Positions 56,211 through 63,663 of a stretch of DNA of 64,000 nt are shown here, one piece after another; positions within the stretch are counted from its first letter, which is position 1, and each line of letters opens with the position of its first letter. The stretch lies in NCBI RefSeq assembly GCF_001663155.1, contig NZ_CP015963.1, positions 496,001-560,000 on the forward strand, in the 5' to 3' direction. Source of the stretch: Altererythrobacter ishigakiensis. GTDB taxonomy: Bacteria; Pseudomonadota; Alphaproteobacteria; Sphingomonadales; Sphingomonadaceae. The translations under genes were made by a program, and so were the position numbers. The notes below the pieces were generated by a model, which was not told where the DNA came from, searched no databases, and was given only the letters and a program-made list of their open reading frames with translations.

Positions 56211-57407
56211 TTAAAGGCCGAGGATCATTTTCGTGATAATGTTGCGCTGAATCTCGTTCGATCCGCCATAGATCGATGTCTTGCGCATATTGAAATAGGT
56301 TGCGGCTGAATGCTGCGCATAGTCGGGTCCGATCGGGTATTCATTCGATCCGGCATCAGCGATGCTGCCGTACATTGGCGTGCCATAGCTGCCGACAGCT
56401 TCCAGCGTCAGCTCGGTCAGGCGCTGCTGTATCTCCGTCCCTTTGATCTTGAGGATGGAGCTTTCCGGGCCAGGGCCCTTGCCTGCCTGTTCGCCGGCCA
56501 GCGTGCGCAATTCTGTGATTTCCAGAGCGGCCAGATCAATCTCGAGCTGGCTTACTTTGCGCGCGAAATCGAAGTCATTGATCAGCGGCTCACCGTCGAG
56601 CAGCTCGCTCCCGGCAATCTCACGAAGCTTTTCAACGCCGCGTTTCGAGCGTGCAACACCAGCGATGCCGCTACGCTCATGTGCGAGGAGGAACTTGGCA
56701 TAGGTCCAGCCCTTGTTCTCTTCGCCGACAAGGTTTTCTACCGGCACACGAACATCGGTAAGCCAGGTTTCATTGACCTCGTAGCCTCCGTCTATCAGCT
56801 TGATAGGCTTAACTTCGACGCCGGGTGTCTTCATGTCGACCAGGATGAAGCTGATGCCTTCCTGCGGCTTGGCTGCATCCGGATCAGTGCGGCACAGGAA
56901 AAATCCCCAATCGGCGTGCTGCGCCAGCGTGGTCCACGTCTTTTGCCCGTTGATTACATAGTGATCGCCATCACGCACCGCGGTTGTCTTGAGCGAGGCA
57001 AGGTCCGATCCAGCGCCGGGTTCCGAATACCCCTGACACCACCACACATCGCCGCTGCGGATACCGGGCAGGTGCCGCGCCTTCTGCTCTTCATTGCCAA
57101 AGGTGTAGATCACCGGGCCGACCATGGAGACCCCGAATGGCAGCGGCATCAGCGCGTTGATGCGTGCATTCTCTTCAGACCAGATATAGCGCTGCGTTGG
57201 GGTCCATCCGGTGCCGCCATATTCAACCGGCCAAGCCGGAGTTGACCATCCCTTCTCACCCAGAACCTTGTGCCAGGCGACGAAATCTTCCGGTTCCAGG
57301 TCTTCGCGCAATCCGGTGTCGCCCAGATGCTTGGGATAGTTTTCCGCGATAAAGCTTCGCACTTCTTCGCGGAACGCAATTTCTTCTGCTGTGAATTCCA
57401 GATTCAT
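56211..57407 (-). CDS. Acyl-CoA dehydrogenase family protein (subunit B of a likely heteromer)
   Basis: The 398-aa protein begins MNLEFTAEEIAFREEVRSFI and has WCQGYSEPGAGSDLASLKTTAVRDGDHYVINGQKTW-type FAD motifs. It continues with FLLAHERSGIAGVARSK and ends SIYGGSNEIQRNIITKMIL. In the last motif the usual Glu of YEGT is Gly (YGGS), as in FadE-type members that work as heteromers. It lies 28 bp upstream of the partner gene in the same minus-strand operon and is divergent from the SDR-E1 operon. Confidence 0.88.
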   Translation of the reverse strand: MNLEFTAEEIAFREEVRSFIAENYPKHLGDTGLREDLEPEDFVAWHKVLGEKGWSTPAWPVEYGGTGWTPTQRYIWSEENARINALMPLPFGVSMVGPVIYTFGNEEQKARHLPGIRSGDVWWCQGYSEPGAGSDLASLKTTAVRDGDHYVINGQKTWTTLAQHADWGFFLCRTDPDAAKPQEGISFILVDMKTPGVEVKPIKLIDGGYEVNETWLTDVRVPVENLVGEENKGWTYAKFLLAHERSGIAGVARSKRGVEKLREIAGSELLDGEPLINDFDFARKVSQLEIDLAALEITELRTLAGEQAGKGPGPESSILKIKGTEIQQRLTELTLEAVGSYGTPMYGSIADAGSNEYPIGPDYAQHSAATYFNMRKTSIYGGSNEIQRNIITKMILGL

Positions 57408-57636
57408 CAGAACCCTCTCTCAAAACGAGTCGTTGTTTGCCTGTAATTGTGGCACGTGAATGTGCAGGCTTAAAGGCCAAATGGCAGTAAATTGTTCCAG
57501 CCAGCGCGCGGGCTAGGATGCCCTAGCGGCAAGTAAAGCAATATTGGGGCCTGACCCTCAACACTTTTGACGATTACTGCGCTTGGCGGGCTTCGCTATC
57601 GCATTCCTAACGATCAATCAGTTGGGAGAATTTGCG

Positions 57637-58401
57637 ATGGATCTCGGACTTAAGGGCAAGAAAGTCATCATGAATGGCGGTGCGCATGGCCTTGGCCTCG
57701 CATCGCTCAAGCTGTTTGCTGCTGAGGGCGCAGATGTCGCTTTCATGAGCCGCAAGGAAGACAAGATCGAAGCTGCAACGAAAGAGATCGATGCGGCTGG
57801 CCCCGGCAAGGTCCATGGCTCGGTTGTCGATATGGCTGACGGTGCGGACAACTATAAGAAATGGGTTGCGGACGCGGCAGAGGCGCTGGGCGGCTGCGAT
57901 ATCTTTGTCCACATGGCCAGCTCGTCTGGAACAGGCGGGACCGGCGATTGGCAGAACGGCCTTGATATGGACATTCTGGGAGCGGTCCACGCTATCGAAG
58001 TGCTGACCCCGCATCTGGCCGAATCAGATGCCGGCTCGATTGTCTTGATGTCATCGACCGCCGCGCTGGAAACTTTTGTCGCACCGCAAGCGTTCAACGC
58101 GCTGAAGGCTGCGCTGATCACACACGGCTCACAATTGTCGCAGGCTCTCGCGCCTCAGGGTATCCGCGTAAACTGCGTCAGCCCAGGTGCGATTTACTAC
58201 CCCGGCGGTAATTGGGAAGTGATCGAAGGCGCTATGCCAGAATTGTTCAATGCGACCCTCGCGAGAATGCCGATGGGCCGCTTTGGCAATGACGAGGAAG
58301 TCGCCAAAGCGGTTGTCTTCGTTGCCAGCCCGGCGGTGCCGTACATGACCGGCGCGAACATCGTCGTCGATGGCGGCTTTACTCAACGTGTTCAATTCTA
58401 G
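57637..58401 (+). CDS. SDR family protein lacking the catalytic tyrosine
   Basis: The 254-aa Rossmann-fold protein has NGGAHGLGLA near residue 13 as cofactor motif, MSSTAA with the active-site Ser140, and the C-terminal MTGANIVVDGGFTQRV. The usual Tyr-x3-Lys element reads FNALK, with Phe153 replacing Tyr and Lys157 kept. Catalysis by the standard mechanism is therefore doubtful; a binding or altered role is possible. The ATG at 57637 follows GGGAGAA. It heads the plus-strand operon with the E1 genes, 44 bp before E1 alpha. Confidence 0.82.
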   Translation: MDLGLKGKKVIMNGGAHGLGLASLKLFAAEGADVAFMSRKEDKIEAATKEIDAAGPGKVHGSVVDMADGADNYKKWVADAAEALGGCDIFVHMASSSGTGGTGDWQNGLDMDILGAVHAIEVLTPHLAESDAGSIVLMSSTAALETFVAPQAFNALKAALITHGSQLSQALAPQGIRVNCVSPGAIYYPGGNWEVIEGAMPELFNATLARMPMGRFGNDEEVAKAVVFVASPAVPYMTGANIVVDGGFTQRVQF

Positions 58402-58445
58402 GGCGCGTTCAATTCTAATCACAGTTTACGAGAAGGGCTCCCCCA

Positions 58446-59414
58446 ATGGCTGAGATCGATCGCGACAAGCTGCTCGATGTTTATACTCGCACGATGAAGG
58501 TGAACCGCACGGATGAAAAATTCCGGGAGCTGCTGATGCAGGGCAAGGTTGCCGTCATGTATTACTGCGTGCGCGGGCAGGAGCTTGTCTCCGCCGCCGC
58601 TATGGCTGCGCTGGAGAATGACGATTACGTCGTCTGCACCTATCGCGGACAGGGCGAACAGACCGCCAAAGGCATCCCGATCGAGAAGTGGTGGGGCGAA
58701 TGCCTGGGCAAGGCAACGGGCACTTGCAAGGGCAAGGGCGGCACCATGCATATCACCGATCCCGATACCGGGATCATGGTGACGACTGGCGTTGTCGGAT
58801 CAGGTCTGCCGATTGCGAACGGCCTTGCAATGGCGAGCCAAAACAATGGCGACGGGCGCGTGACTTTGGTCAGTTTCGGCGATGGCGCCGCGAACATCGG
58901 CGGCTTCCATGAAGCGATGAACATGGCGCAGCTCTACAAGCTGCCTGTGATCTTCCTGTGCCAAAACAACCGCTATGGCGAACATACCGCCTATGCCGAT
59001 CACACCGACAGCCCTGACATTTCCAGCCGCGCGGCTGGCTATGGAATGAAGGGCATCAAGGTTGACGGAAATGACGTGAACCAGATCTACCCAGCGATGG
59101 AAGAGGCCGTTGCGCATGCCCGCTCGGGCAAGGGGCCGGTTCTGGTCGAAGCCATGTGTTACCGCATGATGGGTCACTTTTTCGGCTCGGATTTCTCTTA
59201 CATGCCGCCTGAGCATATCGAGGAGATGAAGCGCGAAGATCCGCTGCCGAAACTGCGCGCAGTCATGCTGGAGCGGCAGTTTACCGAAGAGGAACTGGAC
59301 AAGATTGTGGCCGATATCGACGCGGAGATCGACGCCGCGATTCAGCACGCGCTCGACGCGCCGCTGCCGGACACCGATGAAATCTACAAAGACGTGCTTG
59401 AGGAGACGGCGTAA
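58446..59414 (+). CDS. TPP-dependent 2-oxo acid (acetoin-type) dehydrogenase E1 alpha
   Basis: The 322-aa protein has the thiamine diphosphate motif FGDGAANIGGFHEAMNMA followed by CQNN at the normal distance, and GKGGTMHI before it. The late loop GHFFGSDFSYM resembles the GHFEGD loop of acetoin dehydrogenases rather than the GHSMSD loop of pyruvate dehydrogenases. It works with E1 beta to decarboxylate or cleave a 2-oxo acid or acyloin and acylate a lipoyl group. Its stop overlaps the E1 beta start by one base. Confidence 0.87.
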   Translation: MAEIDRDKLLDVYTRTMKVNRTDEKFRELLMQGKVAVMYYCVRGQELVSAAAMAALENDDYVVCTYRGQGEQTAKGIPIEKWWGECLGKATGTCKGKGGTMHITDPDTGIMVTTGVVGSGLPIANGLAMASQNNGDGRVTLVSFGDGAANIGGFHEAMNMAQLYKLPVIFLCQNNRYGEHTAYADHTDSPDISSRAAGYGMKGIKVDGNDVNQIYPAMEEAVAHARSGKGPVLVEAMCYRMMGHFFGSDFSYMPPEHIEEMKREDPLPKLRAVMLERQFTEEELDKIVADIDAEIDAAIQHALDAPLPDTDEIYKDVLEETA

Positions 59415-60400
59415 TGGCTGAGATTACCATGACGCAGGCTCTGAACCTCGCGATTGACGAGGCGATGGCCGAAGATGACGGCGTGTTCTGCCTGGGCGAA
59501 GATGTTTCTGCCAAGCAAGGCGGGGGGGTGTTCAAGGTCACGGCTGGCTTGACCGAGAAATATGGCGAGCATCGCATCCGCGCGACGCCGATATCCGAGA
59601 CCGCGATTATCGGAGCGGCGGTGGGGGCTGCATTAGCGGGCCAGCGTCCGATCGCTGAGATCATGCTGATGAACTTCGTTGGCGTGTGCATGGACCAGAT
59701 CGTCAACCACGCAGCGAAACTGCGCTTCATGTCCGGCGGGCAAACCCCGTGCCCGATCGTGATCCGCACTACAACCGGTGTAGGCGTGGGTTTCGGCGGT
59801 CAGCACTCTGACATGCTGGAGGCATGGTTTGCCCATGTTGCGGGCATGCATGTGGTAACACCATCCAACGCGGCTGATGCGCGTGGGCTGATGCGTTCTG
59901 CCATCGATGCCAATGACCCCGTGGTCTTTATCGAGAATATCCTGTGCTACGGCCTCACGTCAGAGGACCCGGGCCCGGGGTATCGGGTACCATTGGGCAA
60001 AGCTGCCATCGCAAAAGAGGGCACGGATATTTCGCTGATCACCTATGGCCGCACGGTGCTAGATGCGCTGGAGGTTGCAGGAGAGCTTGAGAAGGAAGGC
60101 ATTAGCGTAGAGGTCATCGATCTGCGCACCATTGCACCTTACGACGAAGCCACAGTGCTTGCCTCGGTCAACAAGACTGGCCGCGCGTTGACATTGCACG
60201 AAGCGGTTCGTCCGTTCGGGACCGGTGCCGAGATCGCCGCAAACATCCAGGAGAAATGCTGGGACAAGCTCAAAGGCCCGGTACGCCGGATCGGCGGGAC
60301 GTTCTCAGCCGTTCCTTTTGCGACGCATCTTGAGCAAGCATGGATCCCGCAAAAGAGCGATATCGTGAACCAGATCAAAGCGAGCGTAGGGAAAGCGTAA
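59414..60400 (+). CDS. 2-oxo acid (acetoin-type) dehydrogenase E1 beta
   Basis: The 328-aa transketolase-like subunit has LGEDVSAKQGGGVFKVTAGL, TPISETAIIGAAVGAALAG, the Met/Phe-rich FVGVCMDQIVNHAAKLRFMSGG and the C-terminal VIDLRTIAPYDEATV and TLHEAVRPFGTGAEI. It forms the alpha2beta2 E1 with the upstream protein. The stop is immediately followed by the ATG of the lipoyl-domain gene. Confidence 0.9.
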   Translation: MAEITMTQALNLAIDEAMAEDDGVFCLGEDVSAKQGGGVFKVTAGLTEKYGEHRIRATPISETAIIGAAVGAALAGQRPIAEIMLMNFVGVCMDQIVNHAAKLRFMSGGQTPCPIVIRTTTGVGVGFGGQHSDMLEAWFAHVAGMHVVTPSNAADARGLMRSAIDANDPVVFIENILCYGLTSEDPGPGYRVPLGKAAIAKEGTDISLITYGRTVLDALEVAGELEKEGISVEVIDLRTIAPYDEATVLASVNKTGRALTLHEAVRPFGTGAEIAANIQEKCWDKLKGPVRRIGGTFSAVPFATHLEQAWIPQKSDIVNQIKASVGKA

Positions 60401-60631
60401 ATGGCCGAGGAAATTCGCATCCCGAAACTGGGTATGAGCGCGACCGAAGTTACCCTGTCCGAATGGATGTTCGGCGATGGCGAAGTTGTTACAAAAGGCG
60501 ACGTCATCTACACCGCTGAAACCGACAAAACGACAGTCGAGATCGAAGCGCAGGCGTCTGGTGTGATCCGTCCGACTGGCGAAGAAGGCGTCAAATACAA
60601 GGTCGGCGATGTAATCGGCACTATCGAGTAG
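60401..60631 (+). CDS. Free-standing lipoyl-domain carrier protein
   Basis: The 76-aa protein is a single biotinyl/lipoyl domain: IRIPKLGMSATEVTLSEW, then the lipoylation site TAETDKTTVEIEA (Lys in the DK turn), ending VGDVIGTIE. There is no peripheral-subunit-binding domain and no acyltransferase domain, which a normal E2 would carry in 400 or more residues. It starts directly at the E1 beta stop. It probably carries the acyl or aldehyde group from E1 to an enzyme encoded elsewhere. A biotin carrier is the alternative, but no carboxylase is near. Confidence 0.85.
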   Translation: MAEEIRIPKLGMSATEVTLSEWMFGDGEVVTKGDVIYTAETDKTTVEIEAQASGVIRPTGEEGVKYKVGDVIGTIE

Positions 60632-60636
60632 GGCGG

Positions 60637-61029
60637 GTGACTAGTCCTCGCGAGATACAAGCCGCCGTCTATGCCGCCGCTGGCGCGCGCGACTGGGACA
60701 AGGTGGAGTCGCTGCTCCATCCCGATTTCGTGCTCTATGAAGCTGATTGCCTGCCATTTGCGGGCGAGTGGCGCGGCAAGGACGCGCTACAACGCTGTGC
60801 TGCGGCGATGTATGGCACCTGGGCCGAGGCCAAGGTCGACATTCATGACATCACCGGCGGTGACACGCATGCTGTGACGATTCTGACGCTGACCATGACA
60901 CCCAAAGGGGGCGGCGAGACCTTTAGCCAGACCGTGTGCGAAATGGGTGAGTTTGAAGACGGACTGATGAAGAGTCTGAAAATCCATTACTTCGACGCGG
61001 AAGAGGTTTCGCGGAAAGCGAACAGCTGA
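60637..61029 (+). CDS. NTF2/SnoaL-like protein
   Basis: The 130-aa alpha+beta cone-fold protein has the N-terminal helix EIQAAVYAAAGARDWDKVESLLHPDF and a following EWRGKDALQRC, typical of the SnoaL-like branch of the NTF2 superfamily. Members are isomerases, cyclases, dehydratases or pure binding proteins. The start is a GTG at 60637, 5 nt after the lipoyl gene. It is coupled by a 1-nt overlap (TGATG) to the NmrA-like gene. A role on the product of the E1 reaction is inference. Confidence 0.72.
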   Translation: MTSPREIQAAVYAAAGARDWDKVESLLHPDFVLYEADCLPFAGEWRGKDALQRCAAAMYGTWAEAKVDIHDITGGDTHAVTILTLTMTPKGGGETFSQTVCEMGEFEDGLMKSLKIHYFDAEEVSRKANS

Positions 61030-61949
61030 TGACAATCGAAAAGGTTTGCGTTCTTGGCGCGCCTGCCGATCAGGGGCAGCCGCTGGTGGCTGAGCTGCTG
61101 GGCGCAGGATTCGCGGTAACAGCGGGCGTACGGCGCGATGACGCAATGAAGGATGCGCCGTGGCCAGACTTGCCTACAGTCCACGCGGACATCACCGACG
61201 CCGATGCCATGGCGCAGTCCTTTGCCGGACAGGATGCAGCGGCGTTCCATCTGCCGTTCGAGTTTGACCGAGAAAAGGCCGCGCATTTCGGGCGCTCGAT
61301 TGCCGAAGGGGCAAAGCGCGCGGGGCTGAAGAAAATCGTGTTCAACACCGCGTGCTACGTCGCTGATCACGATCTTGACCTGTCCGCGCATGATGGGCGG
61401 CGCGATATCGAGCGCGCGCTGGAAGAAACCGGTATTCCCTGTGTTTTCATTGAGCCGACTGTGTTCATGGACAATCAGTACCGCATCTGGACGCGTCCTT
61501 TGATCATGCGTGACGGGATCTTCGCTTACCCTGCCAAGCCTGACTTGCTGATCAACTGGGTGTGTCTGGAGGATGTGGCGCAGGCGATGCGCCGTGCATT
61601 GCAGACCGATGCTGCTGACGGAAAACATGTTCCACTAGGCGGGCCTGAGGCGCTGACCGGCGATCAGGTTGCCGCCAATCTCACCGAAGCAATCGGCAAG
61701 CCGGTGCGTTTCCAGAGCCTTGCGCCTGAAGAGTTTGCCGCACGGATGAGCGAGCTGGTCACCGGTTCGCGCGAGGTGCAGCCGCTGTCGATCTATGATG
61801 GAATGGCGAAGTTTTACGCCTTCTATAACAGCCAGCCTGTTTCACCCCTGCTGGTCGATCCGCAAGATGCGCGCGATCTACTGGGGATGGAGCACACCTC
61901 GCATCTGGACTGGGCCAAATCCAAGGACTGGATGGAGGGGCTGGGTTAG
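61029..61949 (+). CDS. NmrA-like NAD(P)-binding protein
   Basis: The 306-aa atypical SDR starts VCVLGAPADQGQPLVAELL (a relaxed GxxGxxG) and has HADITDADAMAQSFAGQDA, KKIVFNTACYVAD and an IEPTVFMDNQYRIW segment as in NmrA/HSCARG-type proteins. The usual YxxxK is absent, as in that subgroup. These act as reductases, ether-bond or isomerising enzymes, or redox sensors. It is the last gene of the SDR-E1-lipoyl operon. Confidence 0.75.
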   Translation: MTIEKVCVLGAPADQGQPLVAELLGAGFAVTAGVRRDDAMKDAPWPDLPTVHADITDADAMAQSFAGQDAAAFHLPFEFDREKAAHFGRSIAEGAKRAGLKKIVFNTACYVADHDLDLSAHDGRRDIERALEETGIPCVFIEPTVFMDNQYRIWTRPLIMRDGIFAYPAKPDLLINWVCLEDVAQAMRRALQTDAADGKHVPLGGPEALTGDQVAANLTEAIGKPVRFQSLAPEEFAARMSELVTGSREVQPLSIYDGMAKFYAFYNSQPVSPLLVDPQDARDLLGMEHTSHLDWAKSKDWMEGLG

Positions 61950-61969
61950 AGCCCGTCCATCACCATCAC

Positions 61970-62311
61970 TCAGTCTTTCTCTTTGAGCGTCTCGAGATAG
62001 GCCAGCAGATTGGCGATATCGCCGTCTTCGAACACGAAGGCCGGCATTTCCATTGAATGTCCGATCTGAACGCCGCGCTCGAACGACGCCTCTATTGCCC
62101 AATCCGGCAATCGGTTGGCGGCACGGCGCAGGCTGGGAGCGTTCGGATTGGGCGAAACTCCGTCTTCCAGCGCATGACAGCTGGCGCAGTTCGTTTGGGC
62201 GAAGGCTCTGCCTTCCGCTGCACTTTCCGAAAGAGCGTTCGCATTGTGATCGGTCACGCACGCCGCGATGAGGAGCGGCGTTACAAGAATGAACAGGCGT
62301 TTGATCAGCAT
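61970..62311 (-). CDS. Lipid-anchored c-type cytochrome
   Basis: The 113-aa protein has a signal peptide ending in the lipobox IAAC (about residue 18), then one haem site CASCH, and a Met-containing GHSMEMPAFVFEDGDIANLLAYL that can supply the axial Met. It is a small class I cytochrome c tethered to a membrane. The ATG at 62311 follows AAGGGGG. It may serve the nearby oxidative enzymes as an electron carrier, which is inference. It is convergent with the NmrA-like gene. Confidence 0.85.
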   Translation of the reverse strand: MLIKRLFILVTPLLIAACVTDHNANALSESAAEGRAFAQTNCASCHALEDGVSPNPNAPSLRRAANRLPDWAIEASFERGVQIGHSMEMPAFVFEDGDIANLLAYLETLKEKD

Positions 62312-62417
62312 ATGGCCCCCTTTCCAACAGTGTACTGCAGCGTTGCAACCAAACACAACCAAAACCCCTACCGCTACGGCCAAGCAAAGGTGCCGGAGGG
62401 AGGGGTGCATTTGCCGG

Positions 62418-62560
62418 TTACGATGGCACTTCGTGTAGCACCAGCGACATGTCCGATGCTTCTTCGCGCAGCGGGATGATCTGCTGATATGCGTCTGAGG
62501 CGTACCAGCTCTTGGCGGCTGCAATATCGGGAAACTTGATCACCGCCATGTTCCGCGAGG
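62418..62560 (-). pseudogene. DUF1330 protein remnant (N-terminus missing)
   Basis: The C-terminal half of a DUF1330 (dimeric alpha-beta barrel) protein is readable: AVIKFPDIAAAKSWYASDAYQQIIPLREE and a short tail up to the stop at 62418. A complete member has about 95 residues; here the first half is absent. Upstream of about 62560 the frame runs into the antisense of a TetR-like gene. It has no own start or ribosome-binding site. Confidence 0.65.
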
Positions 62561-62571
62561 TCTGCCGCGTC

Positions 62572-62901
62572 CGTGCGGCTGATCCGGACGCCAAGGGCTG
62601 CATGATCGTCAACGCGATTTGTGAGCTACCGGCCGCGGATCAGGGCCTGTCGCAGGACATGACTATCCTGTTTGGTAAATCAGTTCGCGATATCGAAGCG
62701 CTGTTGGGACAGGCCGTGCGCGATGGCGAGTTGTCGCAGGATACCGATGTCCGCGGATTGGCGCTCGCGGTAAAGAACCAACTTCTCGGTTTGAATCTCA
62801 TGAGCAAGACAATTAGCGAAGAGAGCGAATTGTGGTTGGCTGCCAAGATCAGCCTGTCTGCCCTAGGACTTTATGACGATCGCGGCCTTGCCAAGGCTTG
62901 A
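62572..62901 (+). pseudogene. TetR-type regulator remnant (DNA-binding half missing)
   Basis: About 110 residues resemble the C-terminal ligand-binding part of TetR-family regulators: GCMIVNAICELPAADQ and later DTDVRGLALAVKNQLLGLNLM, ending at 62901. The N-terminal helix-turn-helix (normally about 60-70 residues before this part) is not present. The sequence before about 62572 belongs to the truncated DUF1330 gene on the other strand. An ATG at 62512 gives an open frame, but it starts in foreign sequence. Confidence 0.62.
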
Positions 62902-62907
62902 AATCTT

Positions 62908-63663
62908 CTAGAGCGTCTGCCCGTCATCAAGGACGAAGTCAGCGCCGGTGATGAACTCTGCTGCGTCCGAGCACAGCATCAACAGCGTCGCATCCAGCCC
63001 TTCCATTCCCATCAGGCGCTTTCGCGGGAAGCGCTTCATGTGCCGCTGGCCGGCATCTGTATCGAACCATTCTTCATTGATCGCGGTGCGAATATAACCG
63101 GGTGATATGGTGTTGATCGAGATGCCTGTGCGCGCCCATTCGCGCGCCATACTGCGCGCCGCCTGCACGACACCGGCTTTGCTGGCGGAGTACGCCACCA
63201 ATGTCGGCGAAGGTTCGAATGCTGTAATCGAAGCAATCATTACGATCCGTCCGTTCGGCACCTTGTTTGCGATCATCCGCCGGGCACCTTCACGCGCGGT
63301 AAGGATCGCACCTTTCAGATTGACGCTGAGTGTGCGTTCGATCTCTTCTTCAGAGACGTCGGTTGTCAGCCCGCCTCCGTCAATTCCTGCATTCGCTACT
63401 ACCGTATCGATTGTACCGAACGCCTCTTGTGCTGCATCGAAACCAGCAATGATATCGGCTTCAAGCATGACATCCATTTGTACTGCACGCGCACGATCGC
63501 CGATTTCGCTGGCGAGTGCTTCCAGCTTGTCGATCCGGCGCGCGCCTAATGCGACATTCGCGCCCGATCCTGACAGCAAGCGACCAAACCGCTCTCCAAA
63601 GCCTGAAGAAGCGCCGGTGATAAGCGCGTTGCGCCCGGTCAGGTCAAAAGAGAACCCCGCCAC
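62908..63663 (-). CDS. SDR family oxidoreductase
   Basis: The 251-aa classical SDR has TGASSGFGERFGRLL near residue 17, NAGID, the serine region MIASITA, the catalytic YSASK and SPGYIRTAINEEWF. Unlike the SDR at 57637 it keeps all catalytic residues. It probably oxidises or reduces a hydroxy or keto group in the catabolic pathway. The start is a GTG at 63663, directly after the TAG of the upstream oxygenase gene. Confidence 0.87.
   Translation of the reverse strand: MAGFSFDLTGRNALITGASSGFGERFGRLLSGSGANVALGARRIDKLEALASEIGDRARAVQMDVMLEADIIAGFDAAQEAFGTIDTVVANAGIDGGGLTTDVSEEEIERTLSVNLKGAILTAREGARRMIANKVPNGRIVMIASITAFEPSPTLVAYSASKAGVVQAARSMAREWARTGISINTISPGYIRTAINEEWFDTDAGQRHMKRFPRKRLMGMEGLDATLLMLCSDAAEFITGADFVLDDGQTL

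Noticed and set aside
56310..57245. 311-codon frame on the plus strand
   Set aside because: Antisense of a clear acyl-CoA dehydrogenase gene.
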